Assembly: GCF_026262505.1 (NCBI RefSeq)
Contig: NC_067207.1
Location: forward strand, 5,216,252 to 5,280,251
Source of the DNA: Trichomonas vaginalis G3
Taxonomy: Eukaryota > Parabasalia > Trichomonadida > Trichomonadidae
Length of the DNA stretch: 64,000 nucleotides
Direction: 5' to 3'
The position numbers and the translations under genes are program-made. A model generated the notes under the pieces. That model made no database searches. It was not told where the DNA came from and saw nothing but the letters and a program-made list of their open reading frames with translations. Position 1 is the first letter of the stretch, and each line of letters starts with the position of its first letter. Below are positions 20,696 to 32,716 of this stretch, one piece after another.

Positions 20696-23600
20696 TTAAG
20701 CAAAATCTTTGATGAGAAGTAATGAACAATCATCACCTTTCCTGACTTTCTCACGAAGATTGTGTGGGATATCACGATCGAGTCCGAAGCAGTGCAATTC
20801 GTCTTCATTCGATAAATCTAATGAGTGCATCATAGTTTGTAATTCTGGGAAGAAAATGTTGAAACTTGCTTTGTTGACTGATGGAATACCAATCAAGCAT
20901 TGTTTGGAGTATGTAACTGATGCTGACAATGTGATTCCATTCTGTTGACATTCTTTGTATGCTTGCTTAACAACTTCGATAGCTTGTTCTAATGGTTGTG
21001 TCATTGAGCGCTTCTGTGATTTGAAATTGAAGATAACAAATGTTGTCATGTTGTGTTTCTTAGCAATTGCACAGTCATCACTGATTTTAGATGCTTGGAT
21101 AATTGAGTTGTTGTATATATCCATCTTGTTAAGTGTTGCTTGAAGTTTTTCGTCATCGTCGTCTTCACCAAATGTGATGTTCATTGCTTTGATGCCTAAT
21201 ACTAACAAATTCTCAAATTGAACTGTTCTGAACAAGTTGTCGCCGAAGATCTCTCTGAAGTCATGTGGAACCATGCGATATAAAATGTTCTTTAACTTAT
21301 TCTCTGTGTTCTCTTTCTCCTCTTTCAGTTTCTCACCAATGACATCACGATGCATGATGATGAAAATGTCTCCTAAGTTACTCTGTGTGATAGAGATTTG
21401 AGCTTTATATTCTTTGTTTTCATCATCTTTCATTGTCCTCTCGATCTTAGCTGTTGAAGGAATGTTTGATTCAACGACTTTTCTGAATTCTTCTGGAATT
21501 GTTCTGAAGATATCTTCGATGTTCTTTGCCTGTGATGATGATTTCGAAAATTTCTTTGCTGCATTGTTCATCTGTAAAATTTCAAATGTCTTTGTTGTTA
21601 AAATAACTGGATCACATGTGTTCTCTTTAAGACAGTCAATGTAGTGGCTTGGAATACTTTCACTCTGCTTATCTGAGTTGAAATCGCCAGCAACAATATC
21701 TAATAGTTTTTCATTTGTCTGAATGAACTTTTGATCCAACATTGAAAGAGACATAATTGTGAATCTAAATGTTCTCAAGATTGTTGACTGATAATAGATA
21801 AAGATAGTTATAAAAATAATTAATACTATTAATCCAACAACAGGAGTTAAAATGGCCATAACTTCTTGGTTGTAAATAACATCATTCATATCTGAAAATG
21901 TGTAATTCAAGATTTTATCTAAGATACCTGTTGACAAGTGAATATCGTTGTAATGTAACATGTTGTTCAGTCTAATATTATCTCTGTTGAAGATAGTTTT
22001 ATCTGATGCATGTGGAACGAAATATTTAATCTCACTAGCATCAACTTCGATAGAGAAAACATATCCGAACTTGATCATGAAATCATGGAGTGATGTTCCT
22101 GTAACATTCTCACCTTGGAAAAATAAATCTCTGGAATTGGATTTAGTCAAAAGATATCCATAAGAGATGTTAGTTTCTTCTGAAACACCAAAGAACATTT
22201 GATCAATGGTAGTTTCGATTAATTTTTGCGTTTGTGGCCAGATTCCTGTTGCCATATATGAGTTATCAGCATTGAATGGGATTTCTTGATTTACTGCAAA
22301 GATTCTCTTCATTGTGGCCATTTCATCATAAATGTGATTGGCTAAGAGAGCACCATTCATCATTTGGAATGGCAATACACGGAATGATTCGGCTGAATTT
22401 GTCAAAATATAATAGTTTGCAATGCATAAAACAATGAAAATTATGATGCAAAAAGCAGATAAAACAGAAACCAAAACTGTTGGAATTCCATGTGAATTCT
22501 GAATCTGTAGAGCAATTTCTGCTCTATTGTTTTTATTTTCAAGACTGTTATTTGTTAATTCAGAAATGTGATGAATGATGACTAAAGATGGAATTCTGTA
22601 CATTGAATCAATTACATAGATGTATTTCTTTTCTTGTATCTTCAACATAATCAAGGTAATTGGAAATACTAAACAAGAAATACAAGCAAAAATAACGCAC
22701 ATAATTAAGGCGAATTCATTGTTATTTTCAGCAAAATCTAACATATCTTTGGCAATATATTTTGCTAATGCATCTAAGGCATCATTAACTCTGTAGTTGT
22801 TTTCTAACATGAACATGAACCATTTTGTTTGTCTGAACTCTGAAGCTTTCTCCTGGAATTCAGATGAGAAACTTGAAATGTAAGATGTCTGAACATTTAT
22901 TGCTGCACTCAATGGGAAGTAATTCTTGTTATTGTTGATAATGTCTGATTTGTTCTTATACAATAAGTTTTGTTTGATTTGAATATTTGTTAATAAGAGT
23001 GTTACATTTCCAATGTAATCTTTTGCTATTGTCTTTAGAGATATAAATGAATCAATATTTGTATTTAATTCTTTGATATCAAATGAAATGATTTCTGATG
23101 CAGATAATATTGTACTTGCTTCATTTTCTGCACCAAGTAATGTTAAAACTTCTGATGTATTGTAGCTCAATCCAAGTGAATCTGCAACTAATGATGCCAT
23201 CTTGTATACTGTTCTTGAGGAATAGAAAAGAATTGATGTGAATGTTGACAAGAACTGCAATAATGTCTTGAAGATTTGATACTTGTGAAGAATAACTGCA
23301 TTTGTTAAAACTACACCAAAGCAAAACAGTAAAATGAACGAAATAACAACGAAAAATGTTGTGCAATAGTTAATAGGAACAGATACTCGTTTGCCCATCT
23401 CATACAATGTGTTTTGTTGTGCAAGTTCTACATATCTTTCATCATCTTCATCAATACTATTTGATGATGATCCTGCAATTGAAGCAGATAAAACAGATGC
23501 GCCATCATTTTTGTTCTGTGCTTCTTGGTTTATTATGGTTTCAGGATCTTGAAGTTCCGCAGGTAGCAATGGGAATAATATCTTTGCACGAATTTCAATC

Positions 23601-25154
23601 AAGTCAATCTTTCTTGTAACATTGCCAAGTGCTGCATATTGTTCGCCTTTCATTCGATTGTTGCAGATGTGATTAAGGAATCGTGAATATGATTTGTAGA
23701 TCAATGATGCATTTGGCCATTTTGTTAATGCTGAATCATAACTTTTTTCTATTTGATCCATCTGTCTCTGTGCAGAAGCACCATATGCATAAGCTCCTCC
23801 TGGAGAATCTCCTTCAATTGCTTCCCAATATTTCACAATAGTTCCTTTGAGAACTCTCGTTTTTTCTTGGATATTCTTCAGAATAGTTTTGCATTGTTTT
23901 GTTACTTTTGGAGATCTGTACTCAATGATGTGTTCCATGCCTCTTTGGAACAAAAATGATTCCATATCTGGGAATGAAAGTCTCCTGAATTCTGAACAAG
24001 CGTTCATTAGATCATATATACGACTGTTGTATATGGAAAGGACACGAAGATAAAACATCCAAACTTTTGAATTTGTGTTTTCATTATGAGAGCCTTCAAC
24101 AAGTGGTCTAAAAGTAAGAAGGTAAGGATGTGCCTGCTTGAAAGCTTCATAACAGTACCTTAAATATTTTCCATTTATCTTTGGAAATACATCATCAGAT
24201 GAAATTTCATCGTTTTCTATTGCCGTAAACACTTCATAAATCTTCTTCTGCTGTGCTTTTAGAATTTGATTTATAGTGAATGTTCCTATTAAAAGAATAC
24301 CGAAGAAAATTATCAATCTATACCCAGTCAAGTTTAACAAATTCTTCTAATATATTAAGAACAAATCCAGCACAGAAGGAAGCAGAAATAAATGCAGTAT
24401 ATTTCCTTGATAAGTAAATGTTATAAAAAGCAATCGTTACTGCACCAACTGCCAATAAAACAGCAATCAATGCACGGCAGACCTTAGCGGCAACTGTTCC
24501 ATCAGTTGAATTGGCCAATCTGGACAAGATTCTGATAATAATGACGAGATCTATATCAAAACTTTGAAATGCTGGCGTCAAAGCAGAAGTACGACCAGGA
24601 ATGAATGGAATATAGGATGCATGGAATAGATATTCGAAAATAAACGTGAAAACAACCCAAAATAATGAAATAATTGTATAAATCCATATTTTTGAATTCC
24701 CAACAGAATTATATAATAATCCAATATTAGCACCAATCTGGCTTCCTGTTGTCAGTAAAATAAATGGCATAAGAAGCTCAATACAAATAACATTAAAAAT
24801 TGTGGACCATTTTGGCATATGATTCTTGCTGGAATAGATAATGGAGCAAAGAATAATACTAGAATATATGATGACAAATAATATCATATTAATGATAAAA
24901 TTTATCGTTGCCCAAGATTCTTCTAGTGATGTTCCGTATAAGTTTAAGAAGACTTCGAGTGGTTTTAAGCCTGTTTCTGATTGATGAAAGTTCATGAAAA
25001 GTAAGCATGTTGAAAATGTAACATAAAATTTTGTAAAAGGATAAAGCCAAGTGGGGAGAATATAATTATCATATATAAATGTGGTGTAATCGTATATTGT
25101 CTCACAAATGATCTGCTTAACAGTTCTTGGGAGTATATTCCCTCCCCTTTTCAT
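20696..25154 (-). pseudogene. TmcB-like/PAS/degenerate-cyclase membrane receptor, paralogue 2 (one frameshift)
   Basis: This has the same architecture as 12440-16900: N-terminal membrane bundle, HAT/TPR-like cytosolic part, four more membrane segments, PAS-like domain, coiled coil and cyclase-like fold without the metal aspartates. It has no internal stop where paralogue 1 is interrupted. Instead it carries a 2-base deficit at about 24318-24323, just after FVKLDW, that puts the first 280 residues out of frame with the remaining 1200. The ATG at 25154 (MKRGGNILPRTVKQI) matches the start of paralogue 1; a TTG-initiated extension to 25169 is not needed. The last 1.1 kb is almost identical to paralogue 1, while upstream parts alternate between near-identical and clearly diverged blocks. 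Confidence 0.7.
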
Positions 25155-26549
25155 GAAATTTGTTTTCAATGCAAAATTTGAATGAAATCGTAAAAGAATA
25201 ACCTTTTAAAAACATCAACATTATAAAAGCCTAAAATGAACTTTAAAATGTATTACAATGATGTTTCATTCAATTTGATTTGAAAAGGATTACCCAATTG
25301 AAAATTTGTTTACTTGGGAAAAATCTACATAATATTGTATCCTTTATTTTGTGTTTCTTTGATAAATATCTTAAAAGCGGACTATGGTATTTAATTCATT
25401 GAAAGGTTGTGAATGTGTTGAAAATTTGAATGCGCTTTTGGCAATTAGCAAAAATTTGAATAGCTTCGGTTTCATTAATAATATGCTTATGTATATATTA
25501 GTGATTGATTTATTATCAAGTTGGGAAAATTTTTTCTACAAACCTGAATATTTAATAAAACGTATTATTTAAGATGCTTATCGGATATACTAACAAATTA
25601 TTCTAAAACTATTTTCCTAAAAGAATTATTTTTACGAAAAAGGAAACTATTCAATTATCTCCACGCCTGTACCCCGTAATCATAATTTAGTCAGGTGGGC
25701 GTATTGTACTATACTTAAGTGGCCTTCCTCATTTCAATTCGCGCCCAAATTAGAATGTAAATACTTCATATCCTATACTATAAATATATCCTCAGTAGAA
25801 TGGAATATTAAATGAAAAATATGATAAAATTTCGAGAAAAGTCTAAAGCATAAGACCAATGTTACTAAAGTTCAAAAACTCGAAGTACATTGCTATCACT
25901 GGAAGTTAATAACTCCAATAATTTAATTTATAAATCATGTTCGCTTTAAATACTAAAATGATCTTAAAATACTATTGCAGTCGTGATTGATTGAGATTAT
26001 GAGTTTGGTTCGGTTTAATTTTTTCCATTTTTTAAAATAATTTGATTATTGATTTTGAATTGAGAATAAGTAATTGAAATGATATTAATTTGCCTTGGTT
26101 ATAAAAAATACTCTCAGACCATCTAATAATTGCATCACAAATAAAAAATTCAAGATTTCAAGAAAAAGATTAGCCTTTTATTAAGGATTCCTAGTATGTT
26201 ATTCATCCACTTATATAACACATTGAAATATCCTGTTTTAGCAATTAGTGGGACTTAAATTTTAGATTCCAAATTTGATTTAGAAAAATAAATGAATAAT
26301 TCCATAATTTTCTGTAAACACTCTAGTAGACATATAAAGTAAAGCTAATCAAATCTCATTTATCAATCAGCTAACCATAACCAACGATTCTAAAAGTGAT
26401 GTTCATTGAATTTTCCACAATAATTCGACGGTTTCGGTTTTAAGATCTGAATTTCGCGTTTATAGTGTGTTCAACAAAATTATTATTCAATTTGTAAAAT
26501 GACGATAGAGTCCCTTTAATTTTCGAAAAAAAAATTCAGGGATAAAAAA
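25155..26549. other. Long intergenic region with no recognised gene
   Basis: This is AT-rich DNA. A 62-codon plus-strand frame at about 25384 has no recognisable motif. A slightly GC-richer stretch at about 25655-25745 shows no tRNA-like boxes. The Rab ATG at 26550 is preceded by TTCAGGGATA, which is not a good Inr match. Confidence 0.5.
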
Positions 26550-27137
26550 ATGAGTGAACAGATTTCTACCCTTTTAAAGATTCTTGTCATTGGTGAATCA
26601 GCTGTCGGAAAGAGTGCTTTACTTCTTAGATATATAGATAACGTTTTCACCCAAACATTTATGACAACTATTGGTGTTGATTTTAAGAATAAAGTTATTG
26701 ACATTGATGGCAATAAAGTCAAACTTCAAATTTGGGATACAGCAGGACAAGAAAAATTCAGAGCAATTACAAAAGCTTATTATCGTGGTGCTCACGGTAT
26801 TTTAGTTGTTTTTGATATTTCTAACGTTGAATCATTCCATCGTACCAGCGCTTGGCTCGATTCTATTAAAAACGAAAACTGCGATATAGAAGTTTTACTT
26901 ATTGGAAACAAAGCAGATCTCGAAAGAGCTGTTTCAAAAGAAGAGGCTGAGGGCTTAGCTGAAAAATACGACATTCCATACTTTGAAACATCCGCCAAGG
27001 AAGATAAAGGCGTTACAGAAGCTTTCGAAAAGTTAGCGTATGCAGCTTATAAGAGATATCAAAATGCACCACACGATAAAGGCACTAAAAAGTTGGATGC
27101 ACCTCAGTCTGAAGACAACAAGAAAGGATGTTGCTAA
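26550..27137 (+). CDS. Rab-family small GTPase
   Basis: This 195-residue Ras-superfamily GTPase of the Rab type cycles between GDP and GTP to direct vesicle traffic on membranes. Its P-loop GESAVGKS spans 15-22 and switch I FMTTIGVDF includes Thr40. WDTAGQEKFRAIT (62-74) is the Rab switch II with the catalytic Gln67, NKAD (120-123) binds guanine, and ETSAK (146-150) is present. The C-terminal Cys-Cys (194-195) is a double geranylgeranylation site. The IGVDF and KLQIWDTAGQE signatures place it near Rab1/Rab8-type proteins, but trichomonads have many lineage-specific Rabs, so no number is assigned. All key residues are intact. The stop is TAAA. Confidence 0.95.
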   Translation: MSEQISTLLKILVIGESAVGKSALLLRYIDNVFTQTFMTTIGVDFKNKVIDIDGNKVKLQIWDTAGQEKFRAITKAYYRGAHGILVVFDISNVESFHRTSAWLDSIKNENCDIEVLLIGNKADLERAVSKEEAEGLAEKYDIPYFETSAKEDKGVTEAFEKLAYAAYKRYQNAPHDKGTKKLDAPQSEDNKKGCC

Positions 27138-27471
27138 ATTCATGTCTATTTTTTACAAATTTATTTTTAAACCATAATATCTTTTTTTATATGATCAGAA
27201 CAATCTTTAGAATTGTTTGTGGGTGGATCAGATTAAATTTAATTATGTAAATTTACATAATAAAAGATATTTAACAAGTTATCTTCAGGTATAGATGAAA
27301 TAGCTAGATGACTTGTGTATAAGTTAAATATTAATGAAAGCTCAATTTATTTAGATATCAAATATTGAAAATATAATATTCATTCGATTGAAGTCAAAAA
27401 AGAAAGATGAAAATACTGCATATAAAAATTTAACATAAAAACAAACAATAATATATAAATACAAAAAGAAA
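27138..27471. other. Intergenic region between converging genes
   Basis: This is AT-rich DNA between the ends of the Rab and membrane-protein genes. Nothing was recognised. Confidence 0.5.
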
Positions 27472-28440
27472 TCAGTTGAATGATACCGGTTGGGGAAGCG
27501 ATTGAGGATTGCTTGCAAGAGTAAAATCATCCATCAGCTCTTGTATATCTGCTTCCATTTCCAGATTGTATTTTCGTCTTCTTCTCATTAAAATAAATAT
27601 AAATATAGAAATTCCTATAATCAATAGGATAACAATCAATGAGGCACTTATAAACACTACAAATGGGATCTTATTCAGACTATCATTTGATCGTGTTCCT
27701 GGATAAGTAGTTGGAATCTTTTGGCCAGGTATGTTTTTCATCAAAACAGTAATACTGGTCAAATTATCTCTGTTCGAATAATATGTAATATTGAATTGAT
27801 GCTGCTCTATAAGATTAGAGCTTAAATTCACAAAATTTGATATGTTATTTTCGTCAGAATACCATTTAAACCAATAAAGTTGCGAATCGTAAGTAATATT
27901 TTTGCGTATTTGCCCAGTAAATGTGATTTGATCAATGGAATTTAGCATTAATTTAAAAGTATCATAATCTGTTTCTGAATCAAGATCTAAGCTCCATTCA
28001 TGTGAATTGTACAAAATCGGCCAAAAACAAAATACTTGTTCGTTACTTATCTTAAATCGAGAATCCGAATAATTTTTTTCGAGAAGCAAAGTAACTGGTG
28101 AATAATTTACAATATATCGTGTATGTTCACATTCGTTTGGAAAAATAAAAACATCAATAGATATGTTTGTCTTCTTTTTTGCATTTAATTCGATATATCC
28201 TACGGATGCGCCAAAATCTACAAATGCAATCTTATCAGAATCTGCGTATTCACTATGAAGTTGAGTGTCAATATAATGTTTGAAGGAGCATTGAGGTGTT
28301 GAATATAAATAAACTGACATTAATGGATCAAATGAATGTATAAATAGTATATCATCCTTTTCTAAAGACATTTCAATATGTTCTGCATCCCCTTGTGTAA
28401 AATTTTTCTCTATAACAATCGCAATAATGTAAAAAATCAT
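27472..28440 (-). CDS. Hypothetical type I membrane protein
   Basis: The 322-residue protein is not recognised as a known family. A short N-terminal hydrophobic stretch (MIFYIIAIVI) could be a weak or shortened signal peptide. An ectodomain with many Asn-X-Ser/Thr sites and paired cysteines follows. One membrane span (about residues 268-293) leads into an RRRRKY stop-transfer signal and an acidic 35-residue cytoplasmic tail. Such single-span proteins with short tails are common surface proteins in trichomonads. The stop is TGA. The TTAA element copy 3 begins only 45 bp upstream of the ATG, so the promoter and possibly part of the 5' coding region may have been displaced. Confidence 0.65.
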   Translation of the reverse strand: MIFYIIAIVIEKNFTQGDAEHIEMSLEKDDILFIHSFDPLMSVYLYSTPQCSFKHYIDTQLHSEYADSDKIAFVDFGASVGYIELNAKKKTNISIDVFIFPNECEHTRYIVNYSPVTLLLEKNYSDSRFKISNEQVFCFWPILYNSHEWSLDLDSETDYDTFKLMLNSIDQITFTGQIRKNITYDSQLYWFKWYSDENNISNFVNLSSNLIEQHQFNITYYSNRDNLTSITVLMKNIPGQKIPTTYPGTRSNDSLNKIPFVVFISASLIVILLIIGISIFIFILMRRRRKYNLEMEADIQELMDDFTLASNPQSLPQPVSFN

Positions 28441-28481
28441 TTATCGCAAAAGTGCCGAAAATTTTATTTAAATTTTATGAT

Positions 28482-29530
28482 TTAAGGGTGCACCCGTATG
28501 TACGTTTATTTGAGAGGAGGAGGATTACCCTCTCAATTTTGAGGGATTCGTTAGTTTATTTTCTCGATGAATATGCAATAAAATTTGATTTTTACCTTAT
28601 CAATATACTTCATATAATATACACATGTTCATGTAAAAACTTTTTTCCAAAATCCTCTGGAATTAAGGGATTTTTGAATTTCAAGAATTTTTTTCGAATT
28701 TTTTCGAAAAAAAAAATATTTTCAGAACAGCCTTAACGGCTAAGATTTAGGAACAATGTTAAGTATCAAAAAGAAAGGAGGTCTGATATAGACAACATAT
28801 ATCGTTGAAGGTTGAAAAAATCTCTAATATTTGAGCCCAAAATTTCAAATTTTAATTTTTTGAAAAAAGAGGCCACCCGTATGTACGTTTATTTGAGAGG
28901 AGGAGGATTATATTTTTGAAAGGGTGAAACATTATGAATATGTTAATTATATAATAATATGTATTATTATAAAAAAGAAAAAAAAAGCACGTTAAAATTT
29001 TTCTTTCTTGATTTTTTACAAAATCTACTTAGAATTATGCAAAATATGACTAAATAATTATAAATTTCAAGTTAAATTTTAATTTTGATAAATAATTTAA
29101 ATTTCAAAATATCAAGTTCAGTTCGACTATGTATGTAGTAATTCCTCAATAAAGTGCCAAAACCCTATTAAAATATATGAACATTTTCAACATTTTAATG
29201 TTTTTATTTAAAAATTTGACGGAATATGAGCTTCAAACAATTATTATGTAAATAAAAATAATTAAATATATGTATTTATTCGTATTACAACCGTAGTAAG
29301 TCGATTCTTCCTTTCTTCTACTGAGTTTTGAATTTGATTTCGAATTGTAAAGAGATTCAAAGGGAAAATACTAGCGGATAAAAACTACCTCCATGAAAGG
29401 GTCATAATGGAGTCAAGTTGTATTTTTTGATATTTTTTGCTTTTCGAGCCTAAATAGGTAGCCAAGATAATGCTTAAAAATAAGGTTCTAAATTCTGAAG
29501 TTTACATGGTCCTCTCGTGTGCACCCTTAA
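28482..29530 (-). mobile_element. TTAA-flanked non-autonomous DNA element, copy 3
   Basis: The element body is 28486-29526, inverted relative to copies 1 and 2, with TTAA at 28482-28485 and 29527-29530. It is nearly identical to both other copies along its full length. It sits directly upstream of the type I membrane protein gene, which is transcribed away from it. Confidence 0.88.
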
Positions 29531-31139
29531 GAGAATAGATATGGTCTTACCATGATCAGTATGATCGTTTCTGTAAATAAAACCTGATGCTTTTGAACAT
29601 TAGCATCATCTTGCCGTAAAGTGATTTCATTCACCTTTCGCATAGCCCATCAGTCGAAAATTCTGATGTAATAGTGTTGGCCGCAACGATATTTACGTTA
29701 TTTCTAATTGATTAACAAAATAAAAAGAATATTACTGATTATATCGTCAACAAATGGACCATATTTACAGCTTTAGTACAAATATTAATATTTAGAAATC
29801 TTAGAAATGTAAATGGAGATACCCTCAATTTTTGACTTTTGCAACTTTTTCATGACCCAGGTATCTAAAATACCATTTATCGCCTTAAAAGCACCCTTAA
29901 TTTATGCCAATTGACAAAATAAAGATATGTTTAGAATGCTGATATGATGGAGAATCATGCTGTATCATTATTGGCCAGCAATATATAATATTTAAGAAAT
30001 CTACGAGATTATCTGATTTCATGAAACTCAATGTATACTAAGTTTCAGACTTTGAAATTTTAACATGTTGATATGGGTACATAGGGTTTATGATTCCAGT
30101 CATTTATTTAAAAAATTACAAAAATGAATTAATATGATGTGAGTAACAATGATAATAAACGCTTAATTACTAATATATTATTTTTTGGTAGGAATGAAAT
30201 GTTTTGGTGACATTTATAGAAGTTAAGCTGAGAATCAAAAATGCAAAAATAATTTTAAATATTAGAAGCATTATTTGATGTCATTGAGTTTAGAGTCGTG
30301 TAGCTATATGAGTACAATATGTTATTGATGTATATATGCAATAATTGTGAAAATGAAATGTGAATCTCAAGATGAGTTGCATAATACTGCGTCATAATTT
30401 GAATTCAATATATACATAACATTACTAAATGTATTTTAAGATAATACAAAAAATTAAGCTTGCAAAAAGATATCGAAATGTAATTTTCATTAGATTCAAA
30501 GATCTGCATAGATTTCGATTTTAACTATTGATGAATTTGTCAAACCTCTATAATAATAGAATGTAGAACTAATTAAATATAATTAAATAAAAAAATACAA
30601 ATTAAAGTGATATTATAAGAGATATATGTGATGTTACCAATATGACATGATATTGGAGAACTGAGAGAATTGTGATGTGAGACTAAATATGATTTTATTA
30701 TGAATAGGAGAATAATTTTAGAAGAATTTCTTGAATTTAATATATCTGAATATGTAATTCGGCATATATTCTATATATATATATTGGTATATTAACTCGA
30801 AATAAGAATAGGAAAGATTGTTAATTAATAATATGAGATTAAGCGAAAATATATTGTTCTAATAGATGAGTGTGGAGATTCAATATATGTGAAGAGGGAT
30901 ATGTGAGAGGAAATATGTAAATTTAATAAAATATGCGATGAGAGAAAAAATAACAATGATTTATATGAAATATATGAGTATTGAAAAAGCCTGATTAGTG
31001 ATTTCATGTCTGTAAAAGGAATAGATATTCTATGAGAAAGATGAAACGAATTAAAGAAGTAGAAAAAAAATTTAATTAAGATTGAAAAAAAATTGGAGTT
31101 TATGCAAATTTAAATAAGAAATATATTGCTTTTGGCATG
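29531..31139. other. Long AT-rich region with no recognised gene
   Basis: Very AT-rich DNA lies between TTAA element copy 3 and the fold-back element. No open frame with coding character, tRNA boxes or clear repeat was found. Confidence 0.5.
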
Positions 31140-31146
31140 AGAATGT

Positions 31147-31490
31147 CATTCTGGGAGACATTGCCTCTGCATGTATCCCAGAATGGAACACTCTTTTGCA
31201 ATCAGAATGTGATTGCAAAACTTTGACCGACAAGAGTGTATTGTGCACTCTTGTCGGTCGCAGTGTCTCATTCTGGGAGACATTGCCTCTGCATTTATCC
31301 CAGAATGGAACAATCTTTTGCAATCAGAATGTGATTGCAAAACTTTGACCGACAAGAGTGTATTGTGCACTCTTGTCGGTCGCAGTGTCTCATTCTGGGA
31401 GACATTGCCTCTGCATTATCCCAGAATGAACAATCGCAATCACTTGAATGTGGAACTTTGACCGACAAGAGTGTATTGTGCATCCACCTT
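31147..31490. repeat. Hairpin array, left end of fold-back element A
   Basis: The unit is about 122 bp (for example GATTGCAA at 31211 and 31333), nearly three units. Each unit holds three different hairpins: GACCGACAAGAGTG paired with CACTCTTGTCGGTC around a 7-nt loop; CATTCTGGGA with TCCCAGAATG; TTGCAATC with GATTGCAA. Short frames crossing the array are by-products. Confidence 0.85.
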
Positions 31491-32534
31491 TGTCAATTAA
31501 CTATGTTTTATAGAGACATCCCCTCACACATATTTTTTCTAATATAATTTTACCTTTTAATATTTATTTTTTATTTTTTGTGCTTTATATAACTTATGGT
31601 GTGTACCGAACTATCTTACAGACTCTACTGAGCTATTTCCACATATAAACATGTGACAATAACGCATACATACTCCCTTCGTATTCTGATCTCATGACAT
31701 ATTATCGCAAAAACTATATTTATACAACACACCTCATAAAGTCTCATTTTAGCCCTATCTAAGCGTTCAAAACCTATTTTCCCCGCGTAATCTGATTCTT
31801 CAGGCTCCGCTGATTCGATTTCTGCTGTCAGATCGTGAAAATATGCATCACATAACAAGATAAACCCAAATTACTTAACTTAATATTTTCCTTAAAATTT
31901 CCTATTCCTCGCTATGGGAATATTTATTATATCTTCCGTTTCCCCTCACAAATATATTTAATTTTCTGAATAATACGTATAATAAAATGAATAACTCAAA
32001 AACTAAAATACAATATTAATATTGGGTAATGACTCGATATGATCAAAACTTTTGAATTCATACATTTTTTGAAAAATTTGGACTTTTCAAAAATGATTTT
32101 GTTTGAGCATGAACGTGAAGCGAAATTTTAAGGAAAATATTAAGTTAAGTAATTTGGGTTTATCTTGTTATGTGATGCATATTTTCACGATCTGACAGCA
32201 GAAATCGAATCAGCGGAGCCTGAAGAATCAGATTACGCGGGGAAAATAGGTTTTGAACGCTTAGATAGGGCTAAAATGAGACTTTATGAGGTGTGTTGTA
32301 TAAATATAGTTTTTGCGATAATGTCATGAGATCAGAATACGAAGGGAGTATGTATGCGTTATTGTCACATGTTTATATGTGGAAATAGCTCAGTAGAGTC
32401 TAAAGATAGTTCGGTACACACCATAAGTTATATAAAGCACAAAAAATAAAAAATAAATATTAAAAGGTAAAATTATATTAGAAAAAATATGTGTGAGGGG
32501 ATGTCTCTATAAAACATAGTTAATTGACAAAGGT

Positions 32535-32716
32535 GGATGCACAATACACTCTTGTCGGTCAAAGTTTTGCAATCACATTCTGATTGCAAAAGATTGTTCC
32601 ATTCTGGGAACATGCAGAGGCAATGTCTCCCAGAATGAGACACTGCGACCGACAAGAGTGCACAATACACTCTTGTCGGTCAAAGTTCCACATTCAAGTT
32701 ATGAATGCGGAACTTT
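32535..32716. repeat. Hairpin array, right end of fold-back element A
   Basis: About one and a half units of the same three hairpins lie in inverted orientation. The outermost hairpin uses the variant TTCCRCATTC / GAATGCGGAA found in element B. It is shorter than the left array, so the two ends are not strictly symmetric. Confidence 0.8.

Larger units (their letters stand above)
31140..32716. mobile_element. Fold-back element A
   Basis: Two long inverted arms (about 31490-31901 and 32122-32534, pairing about a centre near 32011) flank a spacer of about 220 bp (31902-32121). Each arm ends outward in arrays of short hairpins (31147-31490; 32535-32716). The arms, spacer and hairpins recur in element B at 48388-50095, with the spacer in the same orientation, so this is a repeat family and not a local accident. 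The architecture of long inverted repeats ending in tandem subrepeats resembles fold-back elements such as Drosophila FB and Galileo. No transposase is present and no target duplication could be fixed. Confidence 0.7.

Noticed and set aside
24318-25169. Start of receptor paralogue 2 at 25169
   Set aside because: That codon is TTG. The ATG at 25154 aligns with the start of paralogue 1.
31147-31490. Regular repeats with hairpins resembling a CRISPR array
   Set aside because: Units are about 122 bp of repeat with no unique spacers, they form the ends of a fold-back element, and the genome is eukaryotic.
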